From Acidimicrobiales bacterium (GTDB taxonomy: Bacteria > Actinomycetota > Acidimicrobiia > Acidimicrobiales > Aldehydirespiratoraceae), in assembly GCA_029246685.1 (NCBI GenBank), contig JAQWMR010000010.1:434001-498000 (forward strand): 64,000 bases of DNA, given 5' to 3'. The notes under the pieces are model-generated. The model had not been told where the DNA came from. It was given only the letters and a program-made list of their open reading frames with translations, and made no database searches. The position numbers and the translations under genes are program-made. Shown here in pieces: positions 58,892-64,000 of this stretch; positions within the stretch are counted from its first letter, which is position 1; each line of letters begins with the position of its first letter.

Positions 58892-59074
58892 TCAGGCCGC
58901 GTCGGCGTGGAGTTCGAGGGATTCCCCCTCCGCGAGGGCGGCTTCACGGGCACGGACCCGCGACTCCCGGAGAACGGCACGAGCGCTGGCGATGCCGCTG
59001 AGGCCCCGCTGCTTCGTCCGCTGATCGAGGCGCCAGCTGCGGTGGGGGGTGATGAGGCTGAGCTGGTTGGTCAT
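58892..59074 (-). CDS. Small hypothetical protein (60 aa)
   Basis: A 60-residue protein starting MTNQLSLITPHRSWRLDQRT and continuing with an arginine/alanine-rich helix (RGLSGIASARAVLRESRVRA). I do not recognise the family for certain; small actinobacterial proteins of this layout exist. Its start is divergent from the LLM oxidoreductase with 58 bp between. No function assigned. Confidence 0.6.
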   Translation of the reverse strand: MTNQLSLITPHRSWRLDQRTKQRGLSGIASARAVLRESRVRAREAALAEGESLELHADAA

Positions 59075-59132
59075 GTTTCACATTGTGCAGAGGGGGTGTG
59101 ACACTCACCCGCCGTAGTGACAGGATCACCGG

Positions 59133-60104
59133 ATGTCACAGCAGCGATACGGAATGACCGTTCCCTTCGACGGCGCCCCTCTTCATGCCCAAAAGGACCG
59201 TTTCCAGCGTTTGGAGGCCCTCGGCTACACCGATCTGTGGTCCGCCGAGGCGATGGGCGCCGACGGGCTCACGCCTCTGGCGCTCGGCTCGGTGTGGGCG
59301 CCGTCGATGCGCCTCGGTACGGCCATCCTCCCGGCCTACACCCGCAGACCTGCCCTGATGGCGCAGTCGGCGGCCGGCATGGCGTCAGCGGCGCCCGGAC
59401 GCTTCGTCCTCGGCATCGGGTCGTCGTCCAATGTCATCGTCGAGCGTTGGAACGGCGTCCCGTTCGAGGAGCCGTTCAAGCAGACCCGCGACATGGTCCG
59501 GTTCGTGAAGGCGGCCCTCACCGGCGAGAAGATCGTGGAGGACTACGACACGTTCTCGGTCAAGGGGTTCCGCCTCGGCCTCGTCCCCGAGCAGCCCGTG
59601 CCGGTGCTCGTTGCCGCGCTACGCGAAGGGATGCTGCGCATGGCGGGACGGGAGTCCGACGGCGCCATCGTCAACTGGCTCTCGGTGGACAACGTCTCCA
59701 CCGTCACCGCCGTTGTTCGCGAGCAGAACCCCACCGCAGAGATGGTCGCCCGAATCTTCGTCGCGCCAACCACTGACGCGGAGTCGGCCCGTAGTACCGG
59801 CAAGTTCGCCGCTGCGGCGTACCTCAATGTGCCGGTCTACAAGGCCTTCCACGAATGGATGGGCAGAGGCGACGATCTGGGCGAGCACTGGGAGCAGTGG
59901 GCGGCCGGTGATCGCCAAGGCGCGCTCGAGAAGATCCCGGACCACATCATCGACGACCTGATCATCCACGGCAGCTACGACGAGTGTCGGGCCCACCTGA
60001 AGCGGTACATGGACAACGGCATCACCTGCCCCGCCATCGCGCTCATGCCCTTCCCAGGGGTCGACATCGACGAGGCGATCGAGGGACTTGCTCCCAGCGC
60101 CTAG
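59133..60104 (+). CDS. LLM-class F420-dependent oxidoreductase
   Basis: A 323-residue luciferase-like TIM-barrel oxidoreductase. RLEALGYTDLWSAEAMGADG is the N-terminal strand-helix, LGTAILPAYTRRPALMAQSA the usual substrate loop and GRFVLGIGSSS the F420/flavin phosphate loop; VPVLVAALREGMLRMAG follows. Many actinobacterial members use coenzyme F420. The substrate is unknown. The ATG at 59133 fits the family start. Confidence 0.92.
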   Translation: MSQQRYGMTVPFDGAPLHAQKDRFQRLEALGYTDLWSAEAMGADGLTPLALGSVWAPSMRLGTAILPAYTRRPALMAQSAAGMASAAPGRFVLGIGSSSNVIVERWNGVPFEEPFKQTRDMVRFVKAALTGEKIVEDYDTFSVKGFRLGLVPEQPVPVLVAALREGMLRMAGRESDGAIVNWLSVDNVSTVTAVVREQNPTAEMVARIFVAPTTDAESARSTGKFAAAAYLNVPVYKAFHEWMGRGDDLGEHWEQWAAGDRQGALEKIPDHIIDDLIIHGSYDECRAHLKRYMDNGITCPAIALMPFPGVDIDEAIEGLAPSA

Positions 60105-61196
60105 CTAGCCCGGACCCGCCATCGCCGTCCGCAGATGGTCGGTGAGAACCGGCAGTTGGGCGTGGGCGTTGAGCCCGCTCGTGGACGGCATCACGTAGAC
60201 CGGCGAGCCACCGAGTTCTCTTGCCTGCCACCCGGTCGCGGCCTTCTTGTCGACGGCTGCGCGCCAACCTGACAGCCCCACCATGCACACCGCCTCGGGA
60301 CGGAGCCACCCGCAGAGCCGATCGATCCGGCCGAGCCCCTCGGCGTACTCCGCGTTGTCGAGTTCGTCGGCGCGAGTCGTTGCCCGCTTCACGAGGTCGG
60401 TCATGCCGACGCCGTGTTCGGTGAGCGCGTGGGCAGCGTCGCGGTCGACGGACACGAGACCTGCGGCGAGCGCCGCGGGCCAGAATCGGTTGCCGCCGCG
60501 CCCGAATCCGACACCCATGTCGGCTGCATGCAGGCTGGGGTTCAAGCCACACACGAGAAGGCGCATCCCCGGCCCGACGGTGTCGGGAAGCGAGCGGAGC
60601 CGGGTGAGGCTGGTCTGGAGGTACGGCCAGTGCCCGGTGGTCTCCCGCTCGGTGCGGCTGTGCTCGACGATGTCGAACCCGGCTCCGACGACCACATCGA
60701 GGAGGTGGTCGTCCTGCCACAGCGCGAGCTTTCGGCCGACGAAGTCACCCGTGGTCATGGAGGTCAGGTCCTGGTCACCGCCGAACAAGCCGAGCTCCAC
60801 CGGCGCCCCGACCGAGACGGTGCGGTGAAGTTCCGCGAGGACCATCGGAAGGGCGGGCCGATCGATGTGTACGTAGACCGCGTTGACGACAGCTCCTCCC
60901 AGCGACTCGCGACGGAACGGCAGCGCCGCGGCCTCGCCCTGAATTGCGAGCGACTCGGGCAGTCGTTCGCGAAGAAGTTCGAGCATGGCGGTTGCCGGTT
61001 CGAGCCCGACGGCGTCAGAAGGCAGCGCTTCCATGAGGGAGCCGAGGCCGCAGCCGAGATCGAGAGCGGGTCCGGCATCAGCCGACATCCGCCTCGTGAG
61101 CGTGTCCGCTCGTTCGAGCGACTTGCCTTCCCGCGCCGCGGTCCACGTGCCGGCCTTGGCCTCGTAGACGGCTCGGGTTTCTCGGTCGAGGCTCAC
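60105..61196 (-). CDS. Methyltransferase fused to Mug-type uracil-DNA glycosylase
   Basis: A 363-residue two-domain protein. Residues 1-205 are a class I SAM-dependent methyltransferase (LDLGCGLGSLMEALP at 45-59, then GAVVNAVYVHIDRPALPMVL). Residues about 210-363 are a Mug/TDG-type (UDG family 2) glycosylase: LLVCGLNPSLHAADMGVGFG with the GxNPS catalytic motif, GGNRFWPA, and MPSTSGLNAHAQ as the second motif (usual form NPSGLN). The frame is continuous. Which substrate the methyltransferase has, nucleic acid or small molecule, is unknown. The fusion suggests DNA repair with a methylation function. Confidence 0.9.
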   Translation of the reverse strand: MSLDRETRAVYEAKAGTWTAAREGKSLERADTLTRRMSADAGPALDLGCGLGSLMEALPSDAVGLEPATAMLELLRERLPESLAIQGEAAALPFRRESLGGAVVNAVYVHIDRPALPMVLAELHRTVSVGAPVELGLFGGDQDLTSMTTGDFVGRKLALWQDDHLLDVVVGAGFDIVEHSRTERETTGHWPYLQTSLTRLRSLPDTVGPGMRLLVCGLNPSLHAADMGVGFGRGGNRFWPAALAAGLVSVDRDAAHALTEHGVGMTDLVKRATTRADELDNAEYAEGLGRIDRLCGWLRPEAVCMVGLSGWRAAVDKKAATGWQARELGGSPVYVMPSTSGLNAHAQLPVLTDHLRTAMAGPG

Positions 61197-61208
61197 AGTG
61201 CGATCAGA

Positions 61209-62000
61209 TCACGCGCCCGGAAGGGTGGCCCGCAGCTTTTGCATGCCGGTGATCCACCGACCGCGATCGCCGGCGCGCCGTTGCTCGTAGGTGGACACCT
61301 CGGGGTGGGGAAGGATCAGAAAGTCGTCGTTCGCGAGTCCCGTGGCGACGGCGTCGGCGACGTCCTCCGGCTCGATCATGCCCATCGCCTTCACCACCTC
61401 GATGGCGAGTTCGCCGTCTGCTTCCGTCATCGGCGTACGCACGCCCTGCGGGCAGAGGCACGACACACCCACGCCCTTCTCGCCGTAGGTGATGGCGATC
61501 CACTCGGCGAGACCGACACACGCGTGTTTGGTGACGGCATAGGGCGCGGTGCCGAGATTGGTGAGCAACCCAGCGGCCGACGCGGTCAGAAGGAGGTGGC
61601 CCCCGCCTCGCTCGATCCAGTGGGGCACCAGGATTCGGGATGCGATGACGTGGGCCATCACATTGACGTTCCAGTTGGCGTCCCAGATCTCGTCCGCCAA
61701 CTCCACGCCGCCGTTGGCCCCGATGCCGGCGTTGCCGCACCACAGATCGATCGGGCCGAACTCGGCCTCTGACGCATCGATGAATGCGGCGACGGCGTCG
61801 GGGTCGGTGACGTCGAGGCCGACCCCGCGGCTCCCGACTCCGGCGGCGGCGAGCTCGTCAGCGACGGTTGTGGCTCCCTCGGCGTTGAGGTCAGCGACGA
61901 TGACCGAACCGGCCCCATCTGCCGCGAATCGGCGAGCCATGGCCCGTCCGATCCCGCTCGCTCCGCCTGTGACGACGATGACCGCATCTCTGATCTGCAT
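61209..62000 (-). CDS. SDR family oxidoreductase
   Basis: A 263-residue SDR starting at ATG 62000 with MQIRDAVIVVTGGASGIGRA, giving the cofactor motif TGGASGIG. GNAGIGANGG, TASAAGLLTN and YAVTKHACVG are the remaining motifs, with the Tyr-Lys pair. It ends 12 bp before the methyltransferase-UDG gene on the same strand. An upstream ATG at 62069 would add a basic tail that does not look natural. Confidence 0.93.
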   Translation of the reverse strand: MQIRDAVIVVTGGASGIGRAMARRFAADGAGSVIVADLNAEGATTVADELAAAGVGSRGVGLDVTDPDAVAAFIDASEAEFGPIDLWCGNAGIGANGGVELADEIWDANWNVNVMAHVIASRILVPHWIERGGGHLLLTASAAGLLTNLGTAPYAVTKHACVGLAEWIAITYGEKGVGVSCLCPQGVRTPMTEADGELAIEVVKAMGMIEPEDVADAVATGLANDDFLILPHPEVSTYEQRRAGDRGRWITGMQKLRATLPGA

Positions 62001-62127
62001 GCGGGCGATCGTAGGTCGTCCGACCCCTTCTCTCGGTTTGGGCCGTCCCGACCAGCGCTTGACTGTCATCGCGCGCGACTATGGTGACCAGGAACACCAG
62101 TCGTACGTGACCCGGAGGTCGCACAGA

Positions 62128-62313
62128 ATGACCGAAGCCATCGATGGCGCCCAGCTCGACGAAGCTCTCGCGGTGGTTGACCGCGGCCTCAGCGAGATGA
62201 TGCGACGCGACCTGGTGGCCACGAGCGAGGTTGCAGATCTACTCCTCGATCTTCGGTCGATTCTGACGTTCGTCCCGGCCGACCCGTCGGCCGAGCCCGC
62301 CGGCGTCAACTAG
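62128..62313 (+). CDS. Small hypothetical protein (61 aa)
   Basis: A 61-residue helical protein starting MTEAIDGAQLDEALAVVDRG with a good ribosome-binding site (GGAGG at 62114-62118). The sequence is compatible with a short helical hairpin (EMMRRDLVATSEVADLLLDL). I do not recognise the family. It is divergent from the SDR gene with 127 bp between and ends 16 bp before the convergent PAP2 gene. Confidence 0.65.
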   Translation: MTEAIDGAQLDEALAVVDRGLSEMMRRDLVATSEVADLLLDLRSILTFVPADPSAEPAGVN

Positions 62314-62329
62314 CTGCTGGCGTACACCG

Positions 62330-62866
62330 CTAGGCGAGCACTCGCCGGGCGATCACGCCCAGCGCCACGCCGAGAACCGCGCCTCCGGCCACGTCTGACG
62401 CGTGATGGATCCGCACATGGATCCGACTTGTCGCGACCACCGCGGCGACGGCGTACCACGCCGCCCCGCCGGTGTGGCGAGACAACAGTGCAGCGGCGAC
62501 CATCGCGGCCGAGGCATGGCCACTCGGGAAGCTGCTGGTGCGGGGCTGGCGGAGCTTGTACGGCCGAGGGACGTCCTGCACCGGCCGACTCCGCTTGAAC
62601 ATGGACTTCACGGGGCCGTTCACGAGCGCTGACTCGATGCCGACTGCGGCGCTGATACCGACTGCGAGCTTCGGGTCGTCCTCGATGATCGCCTGCACGA
62701 TCCCCGCCATGTGCCAGATCACGGCGAAGTTCCCCAGTTCGGATGCCGTGTAGTACATCCGGTCGACCGGCGTGATACCGCGGAGGCGCTCCCACCAGTC
62801 ATCGACGCGATCATCGATGTCGTTCACGCGGCCGGGAAATTCATCCTTGGCGCGTGCGAAATTCAC
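62330..62866 (-). CDS. PAP2-family membrane phosphatase
   Basis: A 178-residue PAP2-type phosphatase acting on lipid phosphates such as phosphatidic acid or undecaprenyl diphosphate. The three signature motifs are present: KSMFKRSRP, SSFPSGHAS and SRIHVRIHHASD with the catalytic histidines. Four to five membrane segments are visible. It is divergent from the methyltransferase at 62928. The physiological substrate is not certain. Confidence 0.92.
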   Translation of the reverse strand: MNFARAKDEFPGRVNDIDDRVDDWWERLRGITPVDRMYYTASELGNFAVIWHMAGIVQAIIEDDPKLAVGISAAVGIESALVNGPVKSMFKRSRPVQDVPRPYKLRQPRTSSFPSGHASAAMVAAALLSRHTGGAAWYAVAAVVATSRIHVRIHHASDVAGGAVLGVALGVIARRVLA

Positions 62867-62927
62867 CGGTTCATCTTAGTCCGATCGGTCGCGACGCGGA
62901 CCTTCGCCGAACAGGACGAAGGGCCCG

Positions 62928-63824
62928 ATGACATCGCTAACGGACCTTGGTACCGTCGCGTACTCGATGTCACTCACACGAGAAATGCCGTCGACGAAGC
63001 CGTGCCCTCTCTGTGGGTCGGGGACCCGCGAGGACGTCGCGCACCCCGAAGCGCCTCTGCGCCGTTGCGGTTCTTGCGACCACTGTTTCGCTGATCTCGA
63101 GCTGCTGGATCAGCGCGAGACCTATGACGAGTCGTACGGGGACGACGACCATCAGAACTGGTTCGAGAACCCGAACCTCGAGCTGTTCTGGCGCATCAGC
63201 TCGGTCATCGGTGACGACGCCAGGTCGGTGATCGACCTCGGTTGTGGTCGCGCACAGTTCCTCAGCTGCCTTCACTCGCACACGAAGGTCGACGGTGACC
63301 GACGGCTCGTCGGAGTCGAACAGACGACGTTCGTCCCGCCGGACGGTGTCGAGATCGTTCACTCGCCGTTCGATGAATGGTCCACGACAGAGCGGTTCGA
63401 TGCTGTCGTGAGCCTCGCCGTCATCGAGCACGTCGACGACCCCGTCGACTTCCTGCGGCGTGCCTCGGAGCTGGCCGAGCCAGGCGGCCGCGTCGTCATC
63501 ATGACGCTCAACGACCGGAGTCTCCTCTACCTCGCCTCACGCGTGCTCAGGCGGTTCGGCATCACCGGGCCGTTCGATCAGCTTTACTCCCGCCACCACC
63601 TGCATCACTTCAACAAGTCCTCGCTTCTCGCTGCGTTCGCCGCGGTGGATCTCGAGGTCGAGACGCGATGGGATCACAACATCCCGGCCGCTGCCGTGGA
63701 CTTCCCGTCGCAGGGCGCGATCGCCGACGGAGTTCGCCTACTCGGCGTTCGGTCCCTGTTCCTGCTCGGTCGGTTGACCCGCCGGTGCTACCTGCAGACC
63801 GTGGTCGCGCGGGTCGCCGCCTGA
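62928..63824 (+). CDS. Class I SAM-dependent methyltransferase with N-terminal zinc motif
   Basis: A 298-residue methyltransferase. The N-terminal CPLCGSG and RCGSCDHCF form a probable zinc ribbon, as in methyltransferases of the C-methyl or sugar-biosynthesis type. The SAM-binding SVIDLGCGRAQFLSC and RFDAVVSLAVIEHVDDPVDF follow, then GGRVVIMTLNDRS. The C-terminal portion (YSRHHLHHFNKSSLL) is normal. The start may also be ATG 62967. Target molecule unknown. Confidence 0.92.
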   Translation: MTSLTDLGTVAYSMSLTREMPSTKPCPLCGSGTREDVAHPEAPLRRCGSCDHCFADLELLDQRETYDESYGDDDHQNWFENPNLELFWRISSVIGDDARSVIDLGCGRAQFLSCLHSHTKVDGDRRLVGVEQTTFVPPDGVEIVHSPFDEWSTTERFDAVVSLAVIEHVDDPVDFLRRASELAEPGGRVVIMTLNDRSLLYLASRVLRRFGITGPFDQLYSRHHLHHFNKSSLLAAFAAVDLEVETRWDHNIPAAAVDFPSQGAIADGVRLLGVRSLFLLGRLTRRCYLQTVVARVAA

Positions 63825-63841
63825 AGCTCCGGCGTCGCCGG

Positions 63842-64000
63842 TCAAGGGGTGGGGTAGGCCCCGGGACCGGTGAACATTCCGCGACGCCACCGACGTGGGG
63901 TTGCGATCATCGCCCGCGGATAGTCCTCGAACATCCACCGCGCGAAGTTGCGGCGTGTCCAGCCCGTCGCGCCGGTGAGCTTCAACGCGCCACGGGCGAT
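63842..64000 (-). CDS. C-terminal end of an unidentified protein (partial)
   Basis: The last 52 residues of a minus-strand gene enter from the right edge. They include TGWTRRNFARWMFEDYPRA, then MIATPRRWRRGMF, and end GPGAYPTP before TGA at 63842. The composition looks like real protein, but I do not recognise the family and the upstream part is outside the window. Confidence 0.55.
   Translation of the reverse strand: MARGALKLTGATGWTRRNFARWMFEDYPRAMIATPRRWRRGMFTGPGAYPTP

Noticed and set aside
1..64000. CRISPR arrays, tRNA or rRNA genes, prophage or IS elements
   Set aside because: I saw no regularly spaced repeats, no transposase or integrase motifs, and no cloverleaf or rRNA-like sequence while reading both strands; a covariance search would be decisive.

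Overview
The window looks like a chromosome segment of a high-GC actinobacterium, most likely an Acidimicrobiia-type lineage (inference). The actinobacterial signs are a WhiB regulator, a mycothiol-conjugate amidase (Mca), an F420-type luciferase-like oxidoreductase, LexA boxes of the GAAC-N4-GTTC type, an ImuA-ImuB-DnaE2 mutasome, and many short-chain dehydrogenases, acyl-CoA enzymes, family III CoA-transferases and TIM-barrel amidohydrolases. I saw no tRNA, rRNA, CRISPR array, prophage or insertion sequence.

Layout. 0.1-3.5 kb: a minus-strand SDR, cytochrome P450 and MFS exporter. 3.5-5.6 kb: a damaged stretch where a sugar transferase fragment and a HerA-like ATPase fragment are joined. 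5.6-10.7 kb: amidohydrolase, thiolase, aldehyde dehydrogenase, TauD-type dioxygenase and alpha/beta hydrolase. 10.7-13.5 kb: remnants of a neocarzinostatin-like secreted protein and a histidine kinase, then WhiB, a formylglycine-generating enzyme and a DUF385-type protein. 13.5-17.5 kb: a tightly overlapping operon of SDRs, a crotonase and a diacylglycerol-kinase-like lipid kinase. 17.6-22.0 kb: DedA protein, then NUDIX, CoA-transferase, SnoaL-like and lipoprotein genes. 22.2-26.3 kb: beta-lactamase-fold hydrolase between two copies of a 56-bp repeat, then two further scars and an intact amidohydrolase. 26.3-28.6 kb: imuA-imuB behind a LexA box. 28.7-34.9 kb: another scar, a membrane protein, and MarR plus a heterodimeric ABC exporter. 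34.9-47.6 kb: CoA-transferase, amidohydrolase, two acyl-CoA dehydrogenases and a branched-chain-amino-acid-type ABC system encoded as two giant fusions plus a binding protein. 47.6-51 kb: dnaE2 behind its own LexA box. 51-54.9 kb: a sigma-factor/ion-channel scar, a nitronate monooxygenase-like gene, an interrupted lemA and an MgtE-like transporter. 54.9-64 kb: RCK/PhoU protein, mca, SCP2, YdjC-like deacetylase, nuclease, LLM oxidoreductase, a methyltransferase-uracil-DNA-glycosylase fusion, SDR, PAP2 phosphatase and a methyltransferase.

Two themes stand out. First, six places join two truncated, unrelated genes at one point, in exactly the orientations a simple deletion would give (5' part of A to 3' part of B on one strand, or two divergent genes both missing their 5' ends). 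Three other genes carry an in-frame TAG and at least two carry single-base frameshifts. This is either real deletion scarring and gene decay or a run of assembly errors; the sequence alone cannot decide. Second, the transport locus at 38.7-45.2 kb packs a Liv-type importer into an MFS-LivF fusion and a LivH-LivM-LivG fusion, an unusual architecture worth study.
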